Below are positions 39,111-47,448 of a stretch of 64,000 bases of DNA, piece after piece (positions within the stretch are counted from its first letter, which is position 1; each line of letters opens with the position of its first letter). The position numbers and the translations under genes were made by a program. Source of the DNA: JBKQVT01 sp963727245 (lineage in GTDB: Bacteria; Planctomycetota; Planctomycetia; Pirellulales; Thermoguttaceae); assembly GCA_963727245.1 (NCBI GenBank), contig CAVSFO010000009.1:1-64000 (forward strand). The letters run 5' to 3'. The notes under the pieces were generated by a model. It ran no database searches, was not told where the DNA came from, and saw nothing but the letters and a program-made list of their open reading frames with translations.

Positions 39111-40559
39111 ATGTCGATGCCTGCATTCCGCCGCGAAACCGACCTGCTGGGCAGCCGCGACGTGCCGGCCGAGGCGCTGTGGGGCATCCACACGCTGCGG
39201 GCGCTGGAGAATTTTCCCCTGGCCGGCCGGCCCGTGCATCGCGAGTTGGTCCATGCCTTCGGCGCCGTGAAGCTGGCCGCCGCGCGGACCAACCATGAAC
39301 TGGGCTGCTGGGACGAGGCCAAGTTCGCCGCCATCGAGACGGCCTGCGGGGAAATGATCGAAGGGCGGCTCGACGAGCACGTCGTGGTCGACGCCCTCCA
39401 GGGCGGCGCCGGCACCTCGACCAACATGAACGTCAACGAAGTGCTGGCCAATCGGGCCTTGCAGTTGCTCGGCCTGCCGCTGGGCGACTACCACAGCGTC
39501 AATCCGCACGACGACATCAACCTCCACCAGTCGACCAACGACACCTATCCGACGGCCCTGAAAATCGCCGCCATCCGCCGCTTGCGCGTCTTGCAGGGCA
39601 AGGTCGTCGCCCTCTTGGAGGCCTTCCAGGAGAAGGAAAAGGAGTTTGCCGGCGTGGTGAAGATCGGCCGCACCGAGCTGCAGGACGCCGTGCTCATGAC
39701 GCTGGGCCGCGAGATGTCGGCCTACGCCGAGGCGATCGCCCGCGACCGCTGGCGCATCTACAAGTGCGAAGAGCGGCTCCGCACGGTGAACCTGGGCGGC
39801 ACGGCCATCGGCACCGCCCTGGGGGCGCCGCGGCAGTACGTCTTTCGCGTCGTCGAGCAGCTTCGCCAGATCACCTCCCTGGGACTGGCCCGCGCGGAAA
39901 ACCTCGTCGACGCCACGCAGAACGCCGACGTCTTCGCCGAAGTCAGCGGCATCCTCCGCACCCTGGCCGCCAACCTGCTGAAGATCAGCAACGACCTGCG
40001 ACTGCTCTCTTCCGGACCGCACGCCGGCCTGGGCGAAATCCATCTTCCCCCGCGGCAGGCCGGCTCCTCGATCATGCCCGGCAAAGTCAATCCCGTCATC
40101 CCCGAGGCGGTCGGCCAGGCCGCGCTGGCGGTCATGGGGCACGACCAGATCGTCCTCCAGGCGGCGGCGGCGGGCAACCTGGAACTGAACCAGTTTCTGC
40201 CCCTGCTGGCCGACAGCCTGTTGGGATCGCTCGACCTGCTGGCCGGCGCCTGCGATATTTTCGCCCGCTTCTGCGTCGCCGGCATCGAGGCCGATCCGCA
40301 GCAATGCCTGCGCAACGTGCAAAGCAGCACGGCCACGCTCACCGCCCTGATCGAGCGGATCGGCTACGAGGCGGCCGAGCACCTGGCCGAGCACGTCGCC
40401 GCCGCCGGCGGCGATCCGTTGCAGACGATTCGCAGTTTCGTCCTCGACCACGGCCTGCTGGCGGCGGAGGAATTCGACGAGCTGACCTCGCCCGAGCGCG
40501 TCACCCGGCTGGGCTCCAACCATCCGCGCCGGCCGCGCGGCCAGGAGGGCGGCAGCTAG
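39111..40559 (+). CDS. aspA: Aspartate ammonia-lyase (HydX-like position)
   Basis: 482 residues with an intact frame. It belongs to the aspartase/fumarase superfamily: GGAGTSTNMNVNEVLANRAL, HPHDDINLHQSTND-type (NPHDDINLHQSTNDTYPTA), GRTELQDAVLMTLG and the signature GSSIMPGKVNP with the catalytic serine loop. It interconverts aspartate with fumarate and ammonia. In Shewanella and other bacteria a similar gene (hydX) lies among hydGEF, so its place after hydG is a recurring arrangement; a role in supplying nitrogen for the dithiomethylamine bridge is an inference. The start is ATG 39111; GTG 39105 or ATG 39117 are alternatives. No ribosome site is evident; a C-rich repeat tract precedes it. Confidence 0.9.
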   Translation: MSMPAFRRETDLLGSRDVPAEALWGIHTLRALENFPLAGRPVHRELVHAFGAVKLAAARTNHELGCWDEAKFAAIETACGEMIEGRLDEHVVVDALQGGAGTSTNMNVNEVLANRALQLLGLPLGDYHSVNPHDDINLHQSTNDTYPTALKIAAIRRLRVLQGKVVALLEAFQEKEKEFAGVVKIGRTELQDAVLMTLGREMSAYAEAIARDRWRIYKCEERLRTVNLGGTAIGTALGAPRQYVFRVVEQLRQITSLGLARAENLVDATQNADVFAEVSGILRTLAANLLKISNDLRLLSSGPHAGLGEIHLPPRQAGSSIMPGKVNPVIPEAVGQAALAVMGHDQIVLQAAAAGNLELNQFLPLLADSLLGSLDLLAGACDIFARFCVAGIEADPQQCLRNVQSSTATLTALIERIGYEAAEHLAEHVAAAGGDPLQTIRSFVLDHGLLAAEEFDELTSPERVTRLGSNHPRRPRGQEGGS

Positions 40560-40566
40560 GTTCACG

Positions 40567-40581
40567 TCTCCCTCCGGGAGA
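40567..40581. repeat. CTCCCTCCGGGAG hairpin after aspA
   Basis: TCTCCC and GGGAGA arms around TCC lie seven bases after the aspA stop. Related hairpins are in element B (near 11387) and at the glcF 3' end (53869-53890). It is plausibly a repeated terminator-like element. Confidence 0.55.
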
Positions 40582-40807
40582 GGGACGGGGCGACGGGGAC
40601 CTGTTCTCTCCCGTCGCGCCGTTTATCAGGTTGTCGCTCTCCGGCTCGCGGTGGGATTGTACATCCGGGTGGGACAAATATAATAGGAGAGGGCGTATTG
40701 GTTACGGCAGTGGGAGGGTACGCGATGGGACGGGCGATCCGGGTCTACGCCGACACCCCCAGGCTACAATACGGTTGCCATTCATACCCCGCGCGAGGTT
40801 ATCGGCG

Positions 40808-40987
40808 ATGAAGACGAAGACATTTGACTGTGTGGAAATGAAACGACGGGGGGCGGAGCGTATTCACGAAGCCACCAAGGCGCTCAGCTTCGAGCAGAAA
40901 GTGGCCTATTGGCAGCGCCAAAGCCAGCAATTTCGAGAACAGTTGGGAAAGCGGAGTCGGGAAGAGAAGGACCATGATCGGCATTAG
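40808..40987 (+). CDS. Small protein, probable antitoxin-like partner
   Basis: 59 residues, MKTKTFDCVEMKRRGAERIH then EATKALSFEQKVAYWQRQSQ. The pattern 'K-x-FDCVxMK' with a helical remainder is common in small planctomycete and cyanobacterial genes next to toxins, usually upstream of a PIN-domain or nucleotidyltransferase gene. The nucleotidyltransferase-like gene starts 49 bases downstream. The assignment as an antitoxin rests on context only. No start other than ATG 40808 is sensible. Confidence 0.5.
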   Translation: MKTKTFDCVEMKRRGAERIHEATKALSFEQKVAYWQRQSQQFREQLGKRSREEKDHDRH

Positions 40988-41036
40988 GTTCCCAGCCACG
41001 TTTGCCTTTCTTATCTTCCCCTAGCTACTTTTAGCC

Positions 41037-41577
41037 ATGACAGCGAAACAATTCTTCGATTGGCAAACCGCCGGCGGCACGGACGACGTGATGCGGCTGG
41101 TAGACTGCCTTGAGAGGGCGGATATCGCCTGGTGCGCCATCGGCGGCGTGGCTGTGAACCACTGGGCACAAGAGCCCATGGTGACCCAAGACGTCGATTT
41201 CGTCGTCGCCGCCGACGCTGTCTCCGCGAGCCATCCCGTTGCTCGAGGAAGCAGGATTTCGGGCCCAGAGACTCGAGTGGTCCGTCAACTTCCAGGGCCG
41301 CTCGAAAGTGACCATTCAACTCAGCACCGAGGACTTCTACCGAGAGTTTCCCGCCCGGGCGGTGCCGGCCGACGTGCACGGCATTCTCTTGCGGGTGGCC
41401 TCGCTGGAGGACACTCTGCGGGGGAAGATCAAGGCATGGGCCGAACTGTCGCGGAGGCAGAGCAAGCGGATCAAGGACCTCGGCGATATCGCCCGGCTGG
41501 TGGAATCGCATCCTCGGCTCTGGGAACACTTGCCGGACGAGTTGAAACGACAAATTGAACGGCCGGAGGGAAAATAG
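41037..41577 (+). CDS. Nucleotidyltransferase-like protein, frameshifted
   Basis: About 180 residues. The first part reads GTDDVMRLVDCLERADIAWC, AIGGVAVNHWAQEPMVTQDV and DFVV; GGxAVxxW-x-DVDF is the nucleotidyltransferase fold signature with the paired acidic metal-binding residues (DVDF), as in DUF6036- or AbiEii-like families. After a frameshift near 41225 come LLEEAGFRAQRLEWSVNFQG, KVTIQLSTEDFY, GILLRVASLEDTLRGKIKAW and RIKDLGDIARLVES. Such proteins act as toxins of type II or IV modules or as unknown nucleotidylators. Paired with the small 40808 gene it may be a toxin-antitoxin module, which is inference. Confidence 0.65.
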
Positions 41578-41673
41578 CCCCGAGCCATTGGTGTCCTAAC
41601 CAGACTTTTCAACGAGCGCTCGAAATCTTGTCACGCGGCGGCAACACGCCGAGCCGGAGGAGGACTTTCCAAC

Positions 41674-42468
41674 ATGGTCCGAACACTGTTGATCTTGCTC
41701 ATGGCGATAACAACGGCGGCTGCGGCCAGCCCGAAGGACTCGTCGCGGGCGGCTGCCAAGAATCGCACCGTCAAGCAGATTTGCGACGCACTGCCCAAGG
41801 TGCCGGACCAATCCCTCAATGACGTGGCCTTGCAGGCCGCCTCCGACGACGCCAACCAATGGCTGAAGAAAAACGGCGTGGGGGCCGCCGTGCAGGTCGC
41901 CGGAGATGTTGTCCGCCTGTCACGCCACGCGACCTTCGGAAAAAAACCCTCCTCTGAGTTCGTCGTCAGCTTCCAGCCTCATCCCGGCCGCTGGCGCGGA
42001 TTCACCCTCCGCGTCTCCTACGACGCCGCTTTCGGCGGCGACCGCCTCGATGCGATCAGCCACCTGGACACCGGCGACAAGGCGACCGTCAAGGGCACTA
42101 TCGCCTCGATGAAGATCCAGTGGCACAAAAAGGGGCAGGCCACGCTCGACGTCGCCCTGCACGACTGCACGCTGGTCAAGACCGACAAGCACTCCACGGA
42201 GTCGCCCATCCCAACCAAATCGACGCCGCCGTTGACCGACGTGCTGAAGTGGACCGCAACCAACGGAACGATCTTTAATGCCCGGCTGCTCGGGGTCCAC
42301 GATGAGAAAGCCTATTTCTCCACGGAGACCGGAAGACTGCTCATCAAAGCCCTGAAGGTCATGAGCACGACGGATCAAGCGACCATCCGGAAAGCCGTGG
42401 ACAAGAGCATGAAGAGCAAGAAAAAGGAGGCGGCGGAAGTGCGGGGGACAAACCCGTTTACCGAGTAG
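41674..42468 (+). CDS. Exported protein of unknown function
   Basis: 264 residues with a good ribosome site (GGAGGAGG) before ATG 41674 and a signal peptide (VRTLLILLMAITTAAAASPK). The middle section (DVVRLSRHATFG, RWRGFTLRVSYDAAFGGDRL, TVKGTIASMKIQWHKKGQAT) is beta-rich. The C-terminal half contains VLKWTATNGTIFNARLLGVH and DEKAYFSTETGRLLIKALKV, similar to the short SHD1-like segments that planctomycete exported proteins carry (RxWxSxxGxxxxAxL). It ends in a basic tail. There is no known function, and the frame is intact. Confidence 0.75.
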   Translation: MVRTLLILLMAITTAAAASPKDSSRAAAKNRTVKQICDALPKVPDQSLNDVALQAASDDANQWLKKNGVGAAVQVAGDVVRLSRHATFGKKPSSEFVVSFQPHPGRWRGFTLRVSYDAAFGGDRLDAISHLDTGDKATVKGTIASMKIQWHKKGQATLDVALHDCTLVKTDKHSTESPIPTKSTPPLTDVLKWTATNGTIFNARLLGVHDEKAYFSTETGRLLIKALKVMSTTDQATIRKAVDKSMKSKKKEAAEVRGTNPFTE

Positions 42469-42554
42469 CCGTGGAGAAGAGGAAGGATTCGCAAAGAGTG
42501 GTCGGTCGGATGAATGGGACACACTAACGGGGAGAGGGGAGAAAGGGGGAGCCA

Positions 42555-42818
42555 ATGAACGTGATCGTAGACCCTTCCGGACGGATCGAATTGCCCGTCG
42601 ATTTGCGGGCCCGGCTGGGCTTGAAGTCCGGTGACTGCGTGATCATTGAGGAAGAAAACGGTCGTTTGGTCATCAAGCCGGCAGAGGTGAGCGGACCGCT
42701 GCGCTGGGAAGGAAATGTCCTGGTCCATGACGGGGTCCTGCTCTCCGGCGCATCGGATATCCTTGACGAGATTCGCAATCAACGGCGTGACGATCTCCTC
42801 AAGGGAGGCCCATCGTGA
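42555..42818 (+). CDS. vapB: AbrB/MazE-type antitoxin (VapB-like)
   Basis: 87 residues starting MNVIVDPSGRIELPVDLRAR. The AbrB/SpoVT swapped-hairpin domain is clear (LGLKSGDCVIIEEENGRLVI), followed by a C-terminal arm (SDILDEIRNQRRDDLLKG) that would bind the toxin. GGGGGAG precedes the ATG. It overlaps the PIN toxin gene by four bases (GTGA at 42815-42818), the classical type II toxin-antitoxin arrangement, and the antitoxin probably represses the operon. Confidence 0.88.
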   Translation: MNVIVDPSGRIELPVDLRARLGLKSGDCVIIEEENGRLVIKPAEVSGPLRWEGNVLVHDGVLLSGASDILDEIRNQRRDDLLKGGPS

Positions 42819-43267
42819 AAATCCTGCTGGACACCTCGGTGGTTGTGGCCGCACTCCTGCCGGGCCACGAGTCTCACCAGGCGGCCGTTCCCTGGCTTTC
42901 CCGGGCGAAGTCGGGCGCGTTCCAGTTTATCTTCTCCGCCCACAGCCTGGCGGAACTGTACGCCGTGCTTACCAGGATTCCCGTCTCTCCGCCGATTTCG
43001 CCGGAAACCGCCGGAAAGCTCATTCACGAAAACATCGTTTCCGCCGCTTCCCTTGTTGCGATCGGTGCCGACGAGTACCTCTCAGTGCTGAAAGAAATGA
43101 TCGAAGAAGGGCTGACGGGAGGGGCGGTTTACGATGCCGTGATCGCGGCAGCCGCAAAGCGTGCCGAGGTGGACCTGCTGGTGACGCTCAACGCCGGCCA
43201 CTTTCAGCGAATCTGGCCCGCGGGCGCTGCGCGGATCGTTTCCCCGACTGCGGTGCCGGTTCCCTAA
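42815..43267 (+). CDS. vapC: PIN-domain ribonuclease toxin (VapC)
   Basis: 150 residues from GTG 42815. The PIN-domain acidic residues are visible: the first aspartate in KILLDTSVVVAALL, a glutamate in FSAHSLAELYAVLTR, the aspartate in GGAVYDAVIAAAAKR and the final one around DLLVTLNAGHF (usually TxNxxDF; here a histidine-phenylalanine follows, N-A-G-H-F). VapC toxins are Mg-dependent RNases that cleave tRNA or rRNA. It is translationally coupled to vapB, and hydF starts 19 bases after its stop, which raises the chance that hydF is co-transcribed with this module. Confidence 0.88.
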   Translation: MKILLDTSVVVAALLPGHESHQAAVPWLSRAKSGAFQFIFSAHSLAELYAVLTRIPVSPPISPETAGKLIHENIVSAASLVAIGADEYLSVLKEMIEEGLTGGAVYDAVIAAAAKRAEVDLLVTLNAGHFQRIWPAGAARIVSPTAVPVP

Positions 43268-43286
43268 GCGGCCTCGACGCCAAGCC

Positions 43287-44527
43287 ATGCAACCCGCCCC
43301 CAAAAGCTTCCGCCTGCACATCGGCCTGTTCGGCCGCCGCAATGCGGGCAAGTCGTCGCTGCTCAATGCCATGACCCGGCAGCAGGTCTCCATCGTTTCC
43401 ACCGTGCCCGGCACCACCACCGACCCGGTGGAAAAACCGATGGAGCTGCTCCCCCTGGGGCCGGTCCTCTTCATCGACACCGCCGGCATCGACGACGCCG
43501 GCGCCCTGGGCCAGCAGCGCGTCGAGAAGACCCGGCAGGTCTTCGAGCGCACCGACCTGGGGCTGTTGGTGGTCGATGCCGGCCAGTGGGGCCCCTTCGA
43601 GCAGTCGCTGCTCAAGGAGCTGCAAGGCCGACAGGTCCCCGTGGTGGTGGTCTTCAACAAGGCCGACCTGGCCGCCCCGCCGCCGCAAGTCATCGAGCAA
43701 CTCGATCGCGCCAAGGTCGCCCGCGTCGAGACCGTGGCGACCGCGGGCCGGGGCATCCTCGAACTCCGCGAGGCCCTCATCCGCTCGGCCCCCGAGGAAT
43801 TCCTCAGCCCGCCGGCCATCGTGGCCGACCTGGTGCCGCCGGGCGAGCTGGCCGTGCTGGTCGTCCCCATCGACCTGGAGGCGCCCAAGGGCCGGCTCAT
43901 CGTCCCCCAAGTGCAGACGATCCGCGACCTGCTCGACAGCGACGCCTACTGCCTGGTCGTCAAGGAGCGCGAGCTGCGCGACGCCCTGGAGCGGCTCACC
44001 CGGCCGCCGGCGCTGGTGGTCACCGACTCGCAGGCCTTTTTGAAGGTCTCCGGCGACACGCCGCCCGGGGTGAAGATGACGTCGTTTTCCATCCTCTTCG
44101 CCCGGCAGAAGGGCGACCTGGCCCAGTTCGTCCAGGGGCGCTGGCGATCGACCGCCTGCGGGCTGGCGACCGCGTGCTGGTGGCCGAAGCCTGCACGCAC
44201 CATCCCATCGGCGACGACATCGGCCGGGTGAAAATTCCCCGCTGGCTGCGGCAGTACGTGGGCGGAACGCTGGAGATCAGCACCACGGCCGGCCACGACT
44301 TTCCCGAGGACTTGGCGACGTATCGGCTGGTGGTCCATTGCGGGGCGTGCATGTGGAACCGCCGCGAGATGCTCGCGCGGATGATGCGCTGCCGGCTGGC
44401 CGGCGTGCCGATCTGCAATTACGGCATGACGATCGCCTACACGCTGGGCATCTTCGACCGCGCCTTGGAGCCCTTCCCCGACGCCCTGGAGACCTATCGC
44501 CGCTTGCGGGAAAGTTCATCAGCATGA
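43287..44527 (+). CDS. hydF: [FeFe]-hydrogenase H-cluster scaffold GTPase HydF, frameshifted
   Basis: About 413 residues. HydF is the GTPase scaffold on which HydE and HydG products assemble the [2Fe] subcluster before transfer to the apo-hydrogenase. The P-loop is GLFGRRNAGKSSLLNAM, followed by switch sequences TVPGTTTDPVEKPMEL, FIDTAGIDD and VVFNKADL. A frameshift near 44135 (GGGGCGCTGG) is restored by one added G. After it the cluster-binding motifs appear: AEACTHHPIGDDIGRVKIPR and, about 50 residues later, HCGACMWNRREM, giving the CxHx(46-53)HCxxC pattern. HydF is encoded here apart from hydEG-aspA by about 2.7 kb. Confidence 0.95.
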
Positions 44528-44545
44528 GCGAAGGCGACTGGCAAT

Positions 44546-44631
44546 GTGTGCCACTGGCTGTGCCAGTGCCTTGAGCGGGTGGCGGACGGAAGTGTGCCAC
44601 TGGCTTTGCCAGTGCCTTGAGCGGGTGGCGG
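44546..44631. repeat. Two direct repeats carrying the CCACTGGCTTTGCCAGTG hairpin
   Basis: A 40-base unit, GTGTGCCACTGGC and so on through CTTGAGCGGGTGGCGG, occurs at 44546-44585 and again at 44592-44631 with one substitution in the loop. Each carries the hairpin core shared with 48525 and 61377. Confidence 0.75.
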
Positions 44632-44709
44632 GAGGAAGTTCTCGCGCAGAGGCGCAGGGACGCAGAGGACGGGCAAGACGGGATACACAAACAGGAAGTT
44701 GCACCGGCC

Positions 44710-45177
44710 ATGACCGAGAGCGACGACAACGCGCCGCGGCTGCTTTCCCGCGGGCAGTTCACCCTGCTGGGGCTGCTCTCCTTCATGCTCGCCTGGAGCC
44801 TCTACTTCTCCGACATCGCCGTCATGGTGAAAGACGTGTCCGAGCCTCGTCAACTGGGGTTGTGGCTGAACATTCTGATCTTCTACGGTTCGTGGGTCGT
44901 TGTCGCCTTGTTGTTCCGGAGTTTGCGCCTGCGGCAAGCGTTGATTGTCCACTGCTCCGGTCCCGTGATGGCCATAGTGGTGTGCCTGCTGTTTTTTCCC
45001 GGCGGGACGTGGGACATGATCGGACGTCACTTGAGCGTCTTGCAGACTGTCATGCGTGCTATTCAGGGCATTTCCGCAACAATCTCCCTCGGCTGTTTCG
45101 TCAGCCTGCTGGTCAGCCTGCCGATCGCCACGCTGATGTTGGCGTACCTGGTCCTGACGCGCAAGAAAGCGTCCTGA
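44710..45177 (+). CDS. Small multi-pass membrane protein
   Basis: 155 residues from ATG 44710 (MTESDDNAPRLLSRGQFTLL). Four hydrophobic segments: LLGLLSFMLAWSLYFSDIAV, WLNILIFYGSWVVVALLF, LIVHCSGPVMAIVVCLLFFP and LGCFVSLLVSLPIATLMLAY. A short basic tail (RKKAS) suggests the C-terminus is cytoplasmic. It matches no family I can name. The frame is intact and the gene stands alone between hydF and the convergent SH3 protein gene. Confidence 0.7.
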   Translation: MTESDDNAPRLLSRGQFTLLGLLSFMLAWSLYFSDIAVMVKDVSEPRQLGLWLNILIFYGSWVVVALLFRSLRLRQALIVHCSGPVMAIVVCLLFFPGGTWDMIGRHLSVLQTVMRAIQGISATISLGCFVSLLVSLPIATLMLAYLVLTRKKAS

Positions 45178-45233
45178 CGCCCCCCAGCGATCGTGACGGC
45201 ACGCCCCTGGCCGCACGCCCCGCGGCCGCACGC

Positions 45234-46377
45234 CTACCGCAGCACCGTGCCGTCGATCACGTTGATGTGCTGGGCCATGAGATGGTTGGTCTGCTGCTCG
45301 GGCATGTAGCCGCGGGTGCCGTTGATGCCCACTTGCCGGCCGAGATAATAGCGCAGATTCATGCCCGGTCCGGGCGTCACGTAATAGCGCACCCGGCCAT
45401 ACTCGTCCAAGAGGGCGTATTGCGGTGCGCCGGTGCGCGGCGAACTGACCCGCGTCAGCGTGCCCACCCCGTCGTAGCGACCCTCGGTATCGAACTGCGG
45501 CGAGACGCCGTTGGGCCGGGGACTCACGCGGGCCAACTGGCGGTCGCTGCGCTCGATCTCGTCGTGCAAGGCGTTGACGTGGTCGTAACGCTGCTTCATG
45601 TCCTCGAAGCGGGCGATCTTGCCCAGCAGCAGCCGGGCCCGGCCGCGCTCGACCGCGGAATCGGCCTGGTCCAACAACCGTTGGCTCCGCGCGCAACTCG
45701 CCGAACTGCCATACGGTCGGCTCTTCCACCACCAGGGTCGACAGGTCCAGCTCGATCTGGTTGGCTTCGCTCTCGAACTGGGCGCCGGAGAGGGGCCGCG
45801 TCTGGCCCGCGCGATCGGCCGGCGCGACGCTGTCGCCGCCCCGGGTCTTCCGCAGGCCGTCGCGGGGGAACGCGGTGTCGACGAAGCGGCCGGAGATCCA
45901 GCGAAACTCGCCCGCCGGCGGGGCAATCTTGTACCAGGTGTTGGCCGCCGTGCCGCTGGCCGGACCGTCATGCCTGCCGTCCAGGACCTCGACCGCCTCG
46001 CCGCGGTGCAGGCGGACCTGGATCACGTCGCGAATGTCGCTGAAGCGGCTGCCCACCCGCGCGGCCACGTGCTCTTCGGTCACGCTGGCGATGTTCTTGG
46101 TTCCCAGTTGCAGGAACCGCCCGGCCACCCAGCAGAAGCTCCCCGGCACCGGACGAATGGCCAGCCAGCCGCCGGGATCGTGGCGATAGACCTCGACCTC
46201 GTCGCCCGCCTTGAGCTTGTCGGTGGGGTAGTAATTATCGCCCGGGCCGCTGCGGACGTACACGTCGTCGGCCGTAACGAACGCCTTGTAGGGGAATGTC
46301 CCCTCCGGGGCGGCCTCTGCCGCGATGGCGACGCACGAGGCCAGACAGCACAGGATTGCGGCAACGGGCAAACGCAT
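45234..46377 (-). CDS. Exported protein with two bacterial SH3 domains, frameshifted
   Basis: About 381 residues from ATG 46377, preceded by GGGAGG. A signal peptide (RLPVAAILCCLASCVAIAAE) is followed by two SH3-like domains: DDVYVRSGPGDNYYPTDKLK, GDEVEVYRHDPGGWLAIRP and the second (VQVRLHRGEAVEVLDGRH-like, WYKIAPPAGEFRWISGRFVD). Such domains usually bind peptidoglycan or other wall components. A charged helical stretch follows, then, after a frameshift near 45680, HVNALHDEIERSDRQLARVS and a beta-rich C-terminus (YALLDEYGRVRYYVTPGPGM, NLRYYLGRQVGINGTRGYMP) resembling the shared tail found in planctomycete SH3 proteins. Role in the envelope is inferred. Confidence 0.75.
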
Positions 46378-46554
46378 GGCGATGCCTCCCGGGATGGGGG
46401 GAGAAGTGATCGGGTTTGGCGTCCGCGGGGAATCCGGCGAACGCGCGCTTGACGAGGAGCTAGAAAAGTAGACCGCGAACTTGTAGCGAAAGTCGCCCGC
46501 CCGTTCAAGGGCAAAATGCACAAAAATTGCGCCGCGCAGCCTGGGTCGCGGTCC

Positions 46555-46696
46555 CGCGGGTGGCCCCGATAGCTTTGCGGGTGGCCCCGATAGCTTTGCT
46601 ATCGGGGTGCCGCAGGCACAAGAGGCCTCGGTGGCGGGTTAGCCCTCCTCTTGCGGCTCCGCCGCCCCGATAGCAAAGCTATCGCGGCCACCCGCG
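46555..46696. repeat. Palindromic repeat element H
   Basis: Arms of 23 bases (CGCGGGTGGCCCCGATAGC at 46555 onward, and its complement at 46674-46696 with one mismatch). The sequence GGTGGCCCCGATAGCTTTG is repeated directly at 46559 and 46580, and TAGCTTTGCTAT forms inner hairpins. It lies in the 400-base gap between two minus-strand genes; the remaining gap has no supported gene. Confidence 0.7.
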
Positions 46697-46784
46697 AGCA
46701 CGTCGCTTGCCACCCCAAAGCCCACGGGGCACCCGCGCCGCGGGTCGCGTCCGGTGGGAATAGAACCCGCCGCCGGTCCACGCG

Positions 46785-47258
46785 TTACCGCACCGGCGCC
46801 GGGCCGTAAACGACCTTGGGCAGCCCCGCGGGCGTTGCCGTGACGGCGGTTTTCGCCCCGTCGCCTTGCGTCACGTAAGGATTAGTGATTCGCAACGGCG
46901 GAAGATGGGTCGATGGCATCGCCGCCGGCCCGTCGTACTCGTAAGAACCGTCCCCGGCGCCGCCATAGGGCGGATTGGGAAACGGACTGAATCCGTAGCT
47001 GTGCGCCACCGGAGCGCTGTAGTACACCGGCGGATACCAGGCAAAATACGGCACTTGGTCGCTGAGGTAGCCGCCCCAGTTTCCGTATCCGTATCCGCCG
47101 TACCCTCCGTAGCCATATCCTCCGGACCCGTACCCGCCGCCACCGTATCCACCCCCGTATCCCCGATAGAACGGGTGGGCGGCCTGGGCCGAGGTCGAAA
47201 GCACGGTCAGAATCAAGGCGATCAGCAGCACGCCGCCCACGAAGTTCCTGCGATTCAC
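46785..47258 (-). CDS. Exported Gly/Tyr-rich protein
   Basis: 157 residues from GTG 47258, preceded by GGAGG seven bases upstream. A signal peptide (FVGGVLLIALILTVLSTSAQ) is followed by a glycine/tyrosine repeat region (FYRGYGGGYGGGGYGSGGYG and further GYGGYG units), then a proline/tyrosine-rich part (YFAWYPPVYYSAPVAHSYGF) and a short C-terminal domain. Low-complexity GGY sequence is common in planctomycete exported proteins. Nothing suggests an enzyme; an envelope or surface role is a guess. Confidence 0.65.
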   Translation of the reverse strand: MNRRNFVGGVLLIALILTVLSTSAQAAHPFYRGYGGGYGGGGYGSGGYGYGGYGGYGYGNWGGYLSDQVPYFAWYPPVYYSAPVAHSYGFSPFPNPPYGGAGDGSYEYDGPAAMPSTHLPPLRITNPYVTQGDGAKTAVTATPAGLPKVVYGPAPVR

Positions 47259-47448
47259 GGTGTTGCCTCCGGTGATGGGGCTTCCTGCCGGCTCTGTGTT
47301 AGAATAGTCCTGTGCCAAGCCCCCGTCGGCCGTGGCACCTGCGATTATTGTACACAGCCGGCATTGCGTTTGGAAGTCCTGGCAAATTGGGCTAGCCGGG
47401 GTAATGCCTTCCCCTGGTCCCCGGCCCCCGGCCCCTGGTCCCTTCCCC

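Noticed and set aside
38847..40565. A 572-codon minus-strand open frame opposite aspA
   Set aside because: The plus strand carries an intact aspartase with its signature; the minus frame is low-complexity Arg/Gly/Gln.
44100..44160. Programmed ribosomal frameshift in hydF
   Set aside because: There is no slippery heptamer with a downstream structure; similar breaks affect many unrelated genes and lie in G/C runs.
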